Shown piece after piece: positions 8,740-16,337 of a stretch of DNA of 32,244 bases. The stretch covers positions 1 to 32,244 of the forward strand of contig CAZLED010000021.1 in the NCBI GenBank assembly GCA_964558485.1, given 5' to 3'. A program made the position numbers and the translations under genes. The notes under the pieces are model-generated. The model did not search any database, was not told where the DNA came from, and saw nothing but the letters and a program-made list of their open reading frames with translations. Origin of the DNA: UMGS1696 sp964558485 (lineage in GTDB: Bacteria; Bacillota; Clostridia; Oscillospirales; CAG-272). Each line of letters starts with the position of its first letter. The stretch's first letter is position 1.

Positions 8740-10038
8740 ATGATCAAGATATACAAAAGCAAAGAGATCGCAAGAGAGGATATCGTGTGCCGGGAAGTGA
8801 CGGCTGCCGGTGTGGAAGATACCGTAGCGGATATCCTGTATGACGTGCGCAAAAACGGCGACGAGGCCCTGTGCCAGTATGCGAAGAAATTTGACAAGAT
8901 CGATATGACCCCGGCAGAGCTGATCGTGCCCCAGAGTGAGATCGACGCTGCCTGGGATGCTATGGAACCGGAGTTCCGTGCCGTGCTGGAAGAATCGGCC
9001 GCCAACATCCGTGCCTTCCACGAAAAGCAGGTGCGCAACGGTTTTGCCATGACGGAAAAGGACGGCGTGGTGCTGGGACAGAAGATCACGCCCATTGCCA
9101 AGGTGGGTCTGTACGTACCCGGCGGCACGGCACCGCTGCTGTCTTCGGTACTGATGAACGCCATTCCTGCCAAGATCGCCGGCTGCGGACAGATCGCTAT
9201 GACCACGCCACCCGGCCGTGACGGTAAGGTACCGGCTTCTATCTTAGCGGCAGCCAAGGTGGCCGGTGTGGACCGGGTGTACAAAATGGGTGGCGCACAG
9301 GCCATCGGCGCACTTGCCTATGGTACCGCCACGGTGGAAGCCGTAGACAAGATCGTAGGGCCGGGCAATGCCTACGTAGCAGAGGCAAAGAAGCAGGTGT
9401 TTGGCAAGGTCGCCATCGACATGATCGCCGGACCCAGTGAGATCCTGGTGCTGTGTGACGAGACCTGCGACCCGGTGGTGGTAGCGGCCGATATGCTGTC
9501 CCAGGCAGAGCATGACAAAATGGCGTCTGCCATCTTAGTGACCCCCAGCGAAGCCCTGGCCAATGCGGTGTCCAGCGAACTGGAACGCCAGATCCCCACG
9601 CTGCCCAGAGCCGAGATCGCCCGGATCTCCATCGACACCGGCAGCAAGATCATTTTGACGGAAAGCTTTGCGGAAGCGGTGGACATTGCCAGCGAGATCG
9701 CACCGGAGCACCTGGAGCTGATGTGTGACGATCCCTTCGCCTGGCTGCCCCGTGTGAAAAATGCCGGTTCCATCTTCCTGGGCAAGAACTGTCCGGAAGC
9801 CTTAGGCGATTATTTTGCCGGTCCCAACCACGTTCTGCCCACCGGCGGTACGGCGAAATTCTCCAGCCCCTTGTCGGTAGACGACTTTATCAAGAAATCC
9901 TCGTACATTTATTATACCGCAGAAGCCCTGGAAGCGGTCGGCGAAAAGGTCTATGCCTTTGCGACCCGTGAAAAGTTAGACGGTCACGCCCGTTCTGCCG
10001 TGGTCCGCTATCGCCGGGAAACGCTGTGGGACAAGTGA
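8740..10038 (+). CDS. hisD: Histidinol dehydrogenase
   Basis: HisD performs the last two steps, oxidising histidinol by way of histidinal to histidine with two NAD+, in the cytoplasm as a zinc-dependent dimer. The 432-aa length is normal. Visible motifs are YVPGGTAPLLSS, the NAD-binding VGPGNAYVAEAKK, the zinc ligands Gln and His in LSQAEHD, the catalytic pair Glu-His in APEHLEL, the zinc Asp in GDYFAGPNHVLPTGG and the last zinc His in DGHARSA. It begins 15 nt after hisG, with GGAG nine nt before the ATG. There is no sign of damage. Confidence 0.97.
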   Translation: MIKIYKSKEIAREDIVCREVTAAGVEDTVADILYDVRKNGDEALCQYAKKFDKIDMTPAELIVPQSEIDAAWDAMEPEFRAVLEESAANIRAFHEKQVRNGFAMTEKDGVVLGQKITPIAKVGLYVPGGTAPLLSSVLMNAIPAKIAGCGQIAMTTPPGRDGKVPASILAAAKVAGVDRVYKMGGAQAIGALAYGTATVEAVDKIVGPGNAYVAEAKKQVFGKVAIDMIAGPSEILVLCDETCDPVVVAADMLSQAEHDKMASAILVTPSEALANAVSSELERQIPTLPRAEIARISIDTGSKIILTESFAEAVDIASEIAPEHLELMCDDPFAWLPRVKNAGSIFLGKNCPEALGDYFAGPNHVLPTGGTAKFSSPLSVDDFIKKSSYIYYTAEALEAVGEKVYAFATREKLDGHARSAVVRYRRETLWDK

Positions 10039-10097
10039 TTTCCTGCGTCTGTATTTGATTTATTCACTGAACTGAACCTACCCTTGTGAGGTGTATC

Positions 10098-11162
10098 GTG
10101 TCATCTTATTTTTCTTCTCGCTTTGCCGCTCTGGATGCCTATGTTCCCGGAGAACAGCCCAGAGATAAAGCATATATCAAGCTCAATACCAACGAATCTC
10201 CCTTTCCCCCGTCGCCGGCTGTGCTGGACGTGATCTCCCGGGAAGCCGTGGCAGATCTGCGGCTGTATTCCGACCCCACCTGTTTGGACACCCGGTGCGC
10301 CATTGCCAAACGGTATGGACTGACGCCGGAGCAAGTGCTGGTGGCCAATGGGTCGGACGAGTGTCTGCAGTTTCTGTTCTTAGGCTTTACCGAGCCGGGT
10401 GCGGTCTTTGCGGACATCACCTATGGTTTTTATTCCGTTTTTGCCGACCTGCACCAGGTACCGACCACCGTGATCCCCTTGCGTGAAGATTTCACCATGC
10501 CGGTGGAAGCCTTCTGCGCCGCCAAAGGGACCATCTTTATCGCCAACCCCAATGCGCCCACCGGCATCGCTTTGACCCTATCGGAGATCGAGCAGATCCT
10601 TTGTTCCGACCCGGATCGGCTGGTGGTGATCGACGAAGCATACGTGGACTTTGGCGGAGAGAGTGCGGTGTCGCTGCTGTCGAAGTATCCCAACCTGGCA
10701 GTGGTGCAGACCTATTCCAAATCCCGTTCGCTTGCAGGAGCCAGACTGGGCTTCACGCTGGCGTCTCCGGAGATCATTGCCGACATGGACAAGCTGCGCT
10801 ATTCCACCAATCCCTACAACGTAAACCGGCTGACTCTGCTGGCTGGGCGTGCGGCTATGGAGGACGAAGACTACTTCCAACAGAATCGCCGTGCCATCAT
10901 GGACAACCGTGCCTGGACCAAGGCCGCTTTGGAAGCCCGTGGCTTCTACGTCACCGACTCTATGACCAACTTTCTCTTTGCCCGTACCGACAGACTGGAC
11001 GGCGGAGAGCTGTACCAGCTGCTGAAGGATAAAGGTGTGCTGGTGCGGCATTTCACCGGAAAAAGGATCTGCCAGTTCAACCGGATCACCATTGGTACCA
11101 AGCAAGAGATGGAAGTGTTTATCCAGAAGATCGATGAGATCTTTGCAGAGAAGGGAGTGTGA
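10098..11162 (+). CDS. hisC: Histidinol-phosphate aminotransferase
   Basis: HisC is a PLP-dependent class II aminotransferase that turns imidazole acetol phosphate and glutamate into histidinol phosphate. The frame from GTG 10098 gives 354 aa. Motifs seen are KLNTNESPFPPSP at the start, ANPNAPTG (about 149-156), the cofactor Asp in VIDEAYVDF (about 177-185) and the PLP lysine Lys208 in TYSKSRSLAGARLGF. An upstream in-frame GTG at 10086 exists, but GTG 10098 has the ribosome site GAGGTG (10088-10093) at the right distance and agrees with the family start. It lies 59 nt after hisD and 3 nt before hisB. Confidence 0.95.
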   Translation: MSSYFSSRFAALDAYVPGEQPRDKAYIKLNTNESPFPPSPAVLDVISREAVADLRLYSDPTCLDTRCAIAKRYGLTPEQVLVANGSDECLQFLFLGFTEPGAVFADITYGFYSVFADLHQVPTTVIPLREDFTMPVEAFCAAKGTIFIANPNAPTGIALTLSEIEQILCSDPDRLVVIDEAYVDFGGESAVSLLSKYPNLAVVQTYSKSRSLAGARLGFTLASPEIIADMDKLRYSTNPYNVNRLTLLAGRAAMEDEDYFQQNRRAIMDNRAWTKAALEARGFYVTDSMTNFLFARTDRLDGGELYQLLKDKGVLVRHFTGKRICQFNRITIGTKQEMEVFIQKIDEIFAEKGV

Positions 11163-11165
11163 CCC

Positions 11166-11750
11166 ATGCGGGAAAGCACGATCAAACGGTATACAGCGGA
11201 AACGAAGATCGACCTGACCCTGTCTCTGGACGGGGGAGCCGTGGACATCCACACCGGCTGTGGGTTCCTCGACCATATGCTGACCCTGTTTGCCCGGCAC
11301 GGCCACTTTGGTCTGACCCTGACCTGCGACGGGGACACAGAGGTGGACTATCACCACACCACTGAGGATATCGGTATTGCATTGGGCCAGGCCTTTGCGG
11401 AAGCACTGGGAGACAAGCGAGGTATTTGCCGGTACGCACACATCCTGCTGCCCATGGACGAAGCGCTGATCCTGTGTGCTGTGGATATATCCGGCCGGGC
11501 ACATTTGTCCTATGATGCCACACTGCCTGCCGCCAAGGTGGGAGATTTTGATACAGAGCTGGTGCAGGAATTCTTCCTTGGCTTTGTACGGGTAGCCGGG
11601 ATCACGCTCCATATCCGGCAGATGGCAGGAGAGAACACCCACCACATCATCGAAGGGATGTACAAGGCATTTGGCAGAGTGATGGCCAGTGCCAGCCGCA
11701 TCGACGAAGCACACCGGGACGAGATCCCATCCACGAAAGGAACATTATGA
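11166..11750 (+). CDS. hisB: Imidazoleglycerol-phosphate dehydratase (monofunctional)
   Basis: This 194-aa enzyme removes water from imidazole glycerol phosphate. The two metal-binding repeats are clear: HHTTED at 63-68 and HHIIE at 159-163, with GFLDHML (33-39) and FARHGHF between. It has no N-terminal histidinol-phosphatase domain, so it is the monofunctional form and the phosphatase must be supplied elsewhere. Its stop overlaps the hisH start as ATGA (11747-11750), implying coupled translation. Confidence 0.96.
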   Translation: MRESTIKRYTAETKIDLTLSLDGGAVDIHTGCGFLDHMLTLFARHGHFGLTLTCDGDTEVDYHHTTEDIGIALGQAFAEALGDKRGICRYAHILLPMDEALILCAVDISGRAHLSYDATLPAAKVGDFDTELVQEFFLGFVRVAGITLHIRQMAGENTHHIIEGMYKAFGRVMASASRIDEAHRDEIPSTKGTL

Positions 11751-12358
11751 TAGCGATCATTGACTATGGCGTTGGCAATATATTTTCCCTGTGCAGCTCC
11801 TTTGGTGCCATTGGTGCCGAAGCGGTGCTGACCGGGGACAGAGACGTGGTGCGTCAGGCCGACAAGCTGATCCTGCCGGGGGTAGGTGCTTTTGGAGATG
11901 CGGCGGACAAGTTGAAAGCCTGTGGCCTGTGGGACGTGGTCCTGGAAGAAGCTGCCACCGGAAAGCCACTATTGGGGATCTGCCTGGGTATGCAGCTGTT
12001 GTTTGACGAGAGCCACGAATACGGGATCCACAAGGGGCTGGGACTGATCCCCGGTCGTGTGATGCCCATTGCACCGGAGGTACCCAAGGGCGTGAAGATT
12101 CCCCACATTGGCTGGAACGCACTGCACTTCACCGGAGAGCCTTCGCCGCTGTTTGCCGGCCTTACCGAAGGAGATCACGTGTATTTCGTCCATTCGTACT
12201 ACGCTGCCGACTGTGCCGAAAACACCATCGCCACAACGGAATATTACGCCGAGCTGACCGCCGCTGTAGCCAAAGGAAATGTATACGGCACGCAGTTCCA
12301 CCCGGAAAAGAGCGGTGAAGTAGGGCTAAGAATTTTGAAAAACTTCGCACAGCTGTAA
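11747..12358 (+). CDS. hisH: Imidazole glycerol phosphate synthase, glutaminase subunit HisH
   Basis: HisH is a class I glutamine amidotransferase that passes ammonia to HisF. The 203-aa protein has the nucleophile Cys79 in GICLGMQLLF and the other triad members His185 and Glu187 in QFHPEKSGE, as well as the oxyanion strand LPGVGAFGD (43-51). It appears intact. Its last 58 nt form the first unit of an 89-bp tandem array that continues downstream of the stop; the first copy differs from later ones by a silent change in the Val codon (GTA against GTT). Any recombination between units would leave the coding end unchanged. hisF, its partner, lies beyond the array and hisA. Confidence 0.95.
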   Translation: MIAIIDYGVGNIFSLCSSFGAIGAEAVLTGDRDVVRQADKLILPGVGAFGDAADKLKACGLWDVVLEEAATGKPLLGICLGMQLLFDESHEYGIHKGLGLIPGRVMPIAPEVPKGVKIPHIGWNALHFTGEPSPLFAGLTEGDHVYFVHSYYAADCAENTIATTEYYAELTAAVAKGNVYGTQFHPEKSGEVGLRILKNFAQL

Positions 12359-12699
12359 CGAGTGCAAGTCGTACATACGGCTACCTTTTCCCGGAAAAGA
12401 GCGGTGAAGTTGGGCTAAGAATTTTGAAAAACTTCGCACAGCTGTAGTGTGTGCAAGTCGTACATACGGCTACCTTTTCCCGGAAAAGAGCGGTGAAGTT
12501 GGGCTNNNNNNNNNNNNNNNNNNNNNNNNNNNNNNNNNNNNNNNNNNNNNNNNNNNNNNNNNNNNNNNNNNNNNNNNNNNNNNNNNNNNNNNNNNNNNNN
12601 NNNNNGTGCAAGTCGTACATACGGCTACCTTTTCCCGGAAAAGAGCGGTGAAGTTGGGCTAAGAATTTTGAAAAACTTCGCACAGCTATAATACGTGCA
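12301..12699 (+). repeat. Tandem array of 89-bp units copied from the hisH 3' end
   Basis: Units begin at 12301 (within hisH), 12390 and 12479, an exact period of 89 bp, and a last partial unit begins at 12634 after an assembly gap. Each unit holds about 58 nt identical to the hisH tail, through the stop, plus 31 nt. The 31 nt also resemble hisH further upstream: in one frame they read TYGYLFPEKSGEVG against VYGTQFHPEKSGEVG of HisH, lacking the catalytic His codon. Four bases after the stop differ between copies (ACGA, GTGT, ATAC). Because 89 is not a multiple of three, copies lie in different frames and are not expected to be translated. The copy number is unknown. Confidence 0.9.
12506..12605. 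other. Assembly gap of 100 N in array 1
   Basis: Exactly 100 undetermined bases, the usual scaffold placeholder, interrupt the array. The phase of the units on the two sides (12479 and 12634) is not a multiple of 89, so the stated gap size is not real. Confidence 0.97.
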
Positions 12700-12769
12700 T
12701 AGCGGATGTGTGTCACCGTTTCCGCTTCCCACTATACCCTGTATTTCTAACGTAAATTTGGAGTAAACC

Positions 12770-13495
12770 ATGATGCATATTTTCCCAGCGATCGATTTGT
12801 GCGGCGGACAGGTAGTGCGGCTGTACAAGGGCGATTATGAAAAAAAGACCGTGTATTCCGATGCCCCTGCCACCTTTGCCCGTTCCTTCTGGGAAGCCGG
12901 CGCCGAATATCTCCATCTGGTGGATCTGGATGGTGCCAAGGCCGGACACGCTGTGAACCTGGACCTGATCGAAAAGCTGATCCGGGAAAGCAGACTGCAG
13001 GTGGAAGTGGGTGGCGGCATCCGTACCGAGGAGACCATCCGGCAGTACATCGACATCGGCGTATTCCGGGTGATCTTAGGCACCGCTGCCCTGACCGACC
13101 GACCCTTCCTCACCCGTATGGTGGAAAAATACGGCGACAAGATCGCAGTGGGTGTGGATATCCGGGACGGTATGGTGGCGACCCACGGCTGGACAGAGAC
13201 CTCTACGGTACCTTGCCTGGACTTCTGCCACTTCCTGGAAGACATCGGTGTCAGCGCCATCATTTGCACCGACATTGCCAAGGACGGCGCTATGTCCGGT
13301 ACGAACCTGGCTTTGTACAAAGAGCTGCACCAAAAGCTGCGCATGGACATCACAGCCTCCGGTGGCGTGTCGTCTTTAACAGACGTGCGTGCCTTAGCCG
13401 AGGAAGGCGTGTACGGTGCCATCTTAGGAAAGGCACTGTACACAGGGGACGTGGTACTTCGTGAGGCGATCGATATTGTGAAGGCCTATAAGTAA
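12770..13495 (+). CDS. hisA: Phosphoribosylformimino-5-aminoimidazole carboxamide ribotide isomerase
   Basis: HisA opens the ribose ring of ProFAR by an Amadori rearrangement. The 241-aa (beta-alpha)8 barrel carries the catalytic acids Asp9 in IFPAIDLCGG and Asp130 in VGVDIRDG, together with the phosphate-binding sites VEVGGGIRT (78-86) and ITASGGVSS. A GGAG six nt before the ATG at 12770 supports this start; the second ATG at 12773 is equally possible. The gene follows the repeat array, with 70 nt of other sequence between. The last array unit alone contains TATAAT (12687-12692), a possible but weak internal promoter since no good -35 box stands 17 bp upstream. Confidence 0.95.
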   Translation: MMHIFPAIDLCGGQVVRLYKGDYEKKTVYSDAPATFARSFWEAGAEYLHLVDLDGAKAGHAVNLDLIEKLIRESRLQVEVGGGIRTEETIRQYIDIGVFRVILGTAALTDRPFLTRMVEKYGDKIAVGVDIRDGMVATHGWTETSTVPCLDFCHFLEDIGVSAIICTDIAKDGAMSGTNLALYKELHQKLRMDITASGGVSSLTDVRALAEEGVYGAILGKALYTGDVVLREAIDIVKAYK

Positions 13496-13510
13496 AGAGA
13501 GAAGGATAGC

Positions 13511-14284
13511 ATGATCACAAAACGGATCATCCCATGCCTGGATGTAAAAAATGGCAGAGTGGTCAAAGGCGTGAATTTTGCCGGACTGAACGATGTGTCG
13601 TCTCCTGTGGAGCTGGCACAGTACTACAGCAGCTGTGGTGCCGATGAGCTGGTGTTTTACGATATCACTGCATCTGCGGAAGGTCGGGCCCTGTTCAGCG
13701 ACATCCTGACAGAGGTTGCCAGCAAGGTGTACATTCCCCTGACCGTGGGCGGCGGCATCAATACCATTGCCGATTTTGACCGGGTGCTGAAGTGCGGTGC
13801 CGATAAGGTCAGCGTCAACTCCGGTGCCATCGCCGACCCGAACCTGATCGGAGAAGCCGCCAAAAAATACGGCAACCAATGCGTGGTGCTGTCCTGCGAC
13901 ATCAAACGGGTGGACGATCCACAAAAGGGAAGACAGTTCCGGCTCTTTGCCAAAGGTGGCAGAGTGGACACCGGTCTGGACGCTATCGAATGGATCAAAA
14001 GAGGAGAGGCAAACGGTGCCGGAGAGATCGTGGTCAACAGCATCGATACCGACGGCGTGAAGAAGGGCTTCGATATCGAAATGCTCCGTGCCGTGTCGGA
14101 CGCTGTATCCGTGCCGGTCATCGCTTCCGGTGGTGCCGGCTGTGCCGAGGACTTTGTGAAGCTGTTCCAGGCCATCCCCGATATGGATGCCGGACTGGCT
14201 GCGTCCATTTTCCACTTTGGAGAAGTCAAGATCGCCGACCTGAAAAAGCTGCTGCAGGACAACGGCATTCTGGTGAGACGATAA
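13511..14284 (+). CDS. hisF: Imidazole glycerol phosphate synthase, cyclase subunit HisF
   Basis: HisF takes ammonia from HisH and makes imidazole glycerol phosphate and AICAR. The 257-aa barrel shows the two catalytic acids Asp11 in RIIPCLDVKNGRVVKG and Asp130 in VVLSCDIKRVD, with VGGGIN (79-84) and VIASGGAG as phosphate sites. It begins 15 nt after hisA with an AGAAGGA ribosome site. The length and all motifs are normal. Confidence 0.96.
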   Translation: MITKRIIPCLDVKNGRVVKGVNFAGLNDVSSPVELAQYYSSCGADELVFYDITASAEGRALFSDILTEVASKVYIPLTVGGGINTIADFDRVLKCGADKVSVNSGAIADPNLIGEAAKKYGNQCVVLSCDIKRVDDPQKGRQFRLFAKGGRVDTGLDAIEWIKRGEANGAGEIVVNSIDTDGVKKGFDIEMLRAVSDAVSVPVIASGGAGCAEDFVKLFQAIPDMDAGLAASIFHFGEVKIADLKKLLQDNGILVRR

Positions 14285-14291
14285 GAAAAGG

Positions 14292-14303
14292 CAGAAGTCA
14301 GAA
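14292..14303 (+). repeat. Short dispersed motif CAGAAGTCAGAA
   Basis: This 12-mer stands in the 73-nt gap between hisF and hisI, followed by the related CGCAGAGGT. The same 12-mer occurs at the 3' end of aroQ (26757-26768, minus strand), where its parts are tandem. The rest of the gap holds only the AAAGGAG ribosome site of hisI. Confidence 0.4.
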
Positions 14304-14357
14304 CGCAGAGGTGGACGAAACTTTGGATCCACTGCATACCAATAAAGGAGTACAATT

Positions 14358-15020
14358 ATGCTTACCATAAACGATTTGAAATTTGATGAAAAAGGTCTGA
14401 TCCCTGCCATTGTGACAGACTATCAGACCGGCGAAGTGCTGACTTTGGCCTACATGAACCGGGAAAGCCTGGAGATCTCGCTGGCCGAAAAGACCACCTG
14501 CTTCTGGTCTCGTTCCAGACAAGAGCTGTGGCGCAAGGGTGCGACCTCCGGCAATCGGCAGCACATCACCAAGATCGTTGCCGACTGCGACCGGGATGCC
14601 CTGACCGTGTACGTGCGGAAGGATGGTCCGGCCTGCCACCTGGGAAACGAATCCTGCTTTGTGGACGAGCTGTTTATCAACGAAGACGAAGCAGAACCCT
14701 TCCAGCTCAAGGGACTGTACCAGCTTCTGGAAGGCAGAAAGGCCGATATGCCCGAAGGCTCCTACACCACCTATCTGTTCCAGAAGGGACTGGACAAGAT
14801 CCTGAAAAAGGTTGGTGAGGAATCCACCGAGGTCATCATCGCCGGAAAAGCCGAAGACAAGGCCGAGACCATCTACGAGATCGCAGACCTGGCCTACCAC
14901 GTGATGGTGCTGATGGTGGAAATGGGCATCTCCCTGGACGAGGTCCGGGACGAGCTGGCCTCCCGTCACGTCATCGACCACAAGGTCAAGCAGGAGAAAA
15001 TGGGCGGCGAAGCAAAATAA
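14358..15020 (+). CDS. hisI: Bifunctional phosphoribosyl-AMP cyclohydrolase / phosphoribosyl-ATP pyrophosphatase
   Basis: This 220-aa protein fuses HisI and HisE, doing steps two and three of the pathway. The cyclohydrolase half (about 1-110) has AYMNRESLEISL, FWSRSRQELWRKGATSGN, the metal site DCDRD and GPACHLGNESCF. The pyrophosphatase half (about 125-210) has the MazG-like helices GSYTTYLFQKGLDKILKK and VGEESTEVIIAGK, followed by EIADLAYHVMVLM. The gene lies 73 nt after hisF with AAAGGAG before the ATG, and it is the last gene of the operon before a strong terminator. Confidence 0.96.
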   Translation: MLTINDLKFDEKGLIPAIVTDYQTGEVLTLAYMNRESLEISLAEKTTCFWSRSRQELWRKGATSGNRQHITKIVADCDRDALTVYVRKDGPACHLGNESCFVDELFINEDEAEPFQLKGLYQLLEGRKADMPEGSYTTYLFQKGLDKILKKVGEESTEVIIAGKAEDKAETIYEIADLAYHVMVLMVEMGISLDEVRDELASRHVIDHKVKQEKMGGEAK

Positions 15021-15029
15021 CGATACGAC

Positions 15030-15066
15030 AAAACGGTATCCGGGCACGGCTTGGGTACCGTTTTTT
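15030..15066 (+). terminator. Intrinsic terminator of the his operon
   Basis: AAAACGGTA (15030-15038) and TACCGTTTT (15056-15064) form a perfect 9-bp stem with further CC/GG pairing near the loop. A run of T continues to 15066. It begins 10 nt after the hisI stop. Confidence 0.85.
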
Positions 15067-15095
15067 GTACCAGATGCGAAAAAATCAATAGGGGA

Positions 15096-15124
15096 TTGAC
15101 AGACACGGGTGGACGTGTTATAAT
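15096..15124 (+). promoter_or_regulatory. Consensus sigma-A promoter of the GH99-like gene
   Basis: TTGACA (15096-15101) and TATAAT (15119-15124) match the consensus exactly with 17 bp between. The ATG lies about 38 nt after the -10 box, so the gene has its own strong promoter just after the his terminator. Confidence 0.9.
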
Positions 15125-15162
15125 GAGGACAGAAACCAACACACAAAGTGAGGTACAAAACC

Positions 15163-16269
15163 ATGCAAAAGTACGATATCGCCGCCTACATATGGCCGTC
15201 CTACACCGGTGACGAACCCCGGACACGGATCTTCTGGGAAAAGGGCATCGGCGAATGGCAGTCGGTGCAGAGCGCAGTCTCCCGTGTGCCCGGCCAAAAG
15301 CTGCCCCGGATCCCCCTGTGGGGCTACCAGAACGAAGCCGATCCCAAGGTCATGGAGTTCCAGATCGAACAGGCCCTGTCCCATGGGGTCAACGTGTTCA
15401 TCTACGACTGGTATTGGTACGACAGACGGCCCTTCTTAGAGCAGTGCCTGGACAACGGCTTTTTGGGAGCCGAGAACAACACCGATATGTCCTTCTATCT
15501 CATGTGGGCCAACCACAACGCCATGGATCTGTGGGACAAGCGCAACTCCTTCAACGGCACCATGATCTGGGACGGTGCTGTGCCGGAGACCGAATTTGAC
15601 CGTGTCTGCGACCGCGTCATCGAGAAATACTTCACGAGACCCAATTACTACAAGATCGGCGGCTGCCCCGTGTTCATGATCTACGACATCTGCAACCTGA
15701 TCCGTGGTCTGGGCGGCGTGGACAATACCCGTGCGGCACTGGAACGGTTCCGGGATAAGGTGAAGGCCGCCGGTTTCCCCGATCTGCATTTGCAGCTGAC
15801 CATTTGGAGCGAACACTCCGTGAACCTGTCCGGCGTAGATGCAGCCAAGACCGGCTCCACCAGAGATATCGTACCGGCGCTGGGCATCGACAGTATGTCT
15901 CACTACCAGTTCATCCATTTCGTCAACTGCGACCGCACCTATCCGGAAGTGCTGCCGGACGTGCAGAAGGAATGGGACCGGATTGATAGAGAGTATGCGG
16001 TGCCCTACTTCCCCCACGTGACCATCGGCTGGGACAACAATCCCCGATACACCAGCCTGGTCGGTCCCATCCTGCGAGACAACACGCCGGAGAACTTCAA
16101 AAAGGGTCTGGAAATGGCAAAGCAATATGTTGACACCCACGACCTGCCGGCACCGCTGATCACCATCAACAGCTGGAACGAGTGGACGGAAATGAGCTAT
16201 CTGGAACCGGACGACGTGTACGGCTACGGCTACCTGGACGCCATCAAGGAAGTATTCTTGGAGAACTGA
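15163..16269 (+). CDS. GH99-like / WbsX-type glycan-active protein
   Basis: The 368-aa protein resembles the glycoside hydrolase 99-like (Glyco_tran_WbsX) domain. Visible blocks are the start YDIAAYIWPSYTGD, the core HGVNVFIYDWYWYD (about 80 residues in), MSFYLMWANHNAMDLWD, and the ending LITINSWNEWTEMSYLEPD, which in this family holds the conserved NxWNEW. Related GH99 enzymes are endo-alpha-mannosidases; WbsX members occur in O-antigen loci. No signal peptide is seen. ATG 15163 is chosen over an in-frame GTG at 15148 because GAGG (15150-15153) stands nine nt before it. It is a single-gene unit. A role in glycan breakdown, not synthesis, is favoured by the neighbouring mannosidase operon. 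Confidence 0.85.
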   Translation: MQKYDIAAYIWPSYTGDEPRTRIFWEKGIGEWQSVQSAVSRVPGQKLPRIPLWGYQNEADPKVMEFQIEQALSHGVNVFIYDWYWYDRRPFLEQCLDNGFLGAENNTDMSFYLMWANHNAMDLWDKRNSFNGTMIWDGAVPETEFDRVCDRVIEKYFTRPNYYKIGGCPVFMIYDICNLIRGLGGVDNTRAALERFRDKVKAAGFPDLHLQLTIWSEHSVNLSGVDAAKTGSTRDIVPALGIDSMSHYQFIHFVNCDRTYPEVLPDVQKEWDRIDREYAVPYFPHVTIGWDNNPRYTSLVGPILRDNTPENFKKGLEMAKQYVDTHDLPAPLITINSWNEWTEMSYLEPDDVYGYGYLDAIKEVFLEN

Positions 16270-16294
16270 GTAAACATCGAAGTGTGCTAACAAA

Positions 16295-16336
16295 AATACG
16301 GCTTGCAAAAGGGAAGCTCCTTTGGCAGGCCGTATT
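16295..16336 (-). terminator. Terminator of the SPASM gene, facing the GH99-like gene
   Basis: AATACGGC (16295-16302) pairs with GCCGTATT (16329-16336), and inner AAAGG/CCTTT extends the stem. On the minus strand the 3' arm ends in TTTTT just after the SPASM-gene stop at 16338. It may also end plus-strand transcripts, though the plus-side T run is poor. Confidence 0.75.
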
Positions 16337-16337
16337 G

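Noticed and set aside
12301..12699. Integron attC cassette array or CRISPR
   Set aside because: Units are copies of the hisH tail, carry no cassettes or spacers, and no integrase is present.
12381..12716. Minus-strand open frame through the 89-bp array
   Set aside because: It exists only because the repeat is open in that frame; it crosses the N gap and has no ribosome site.
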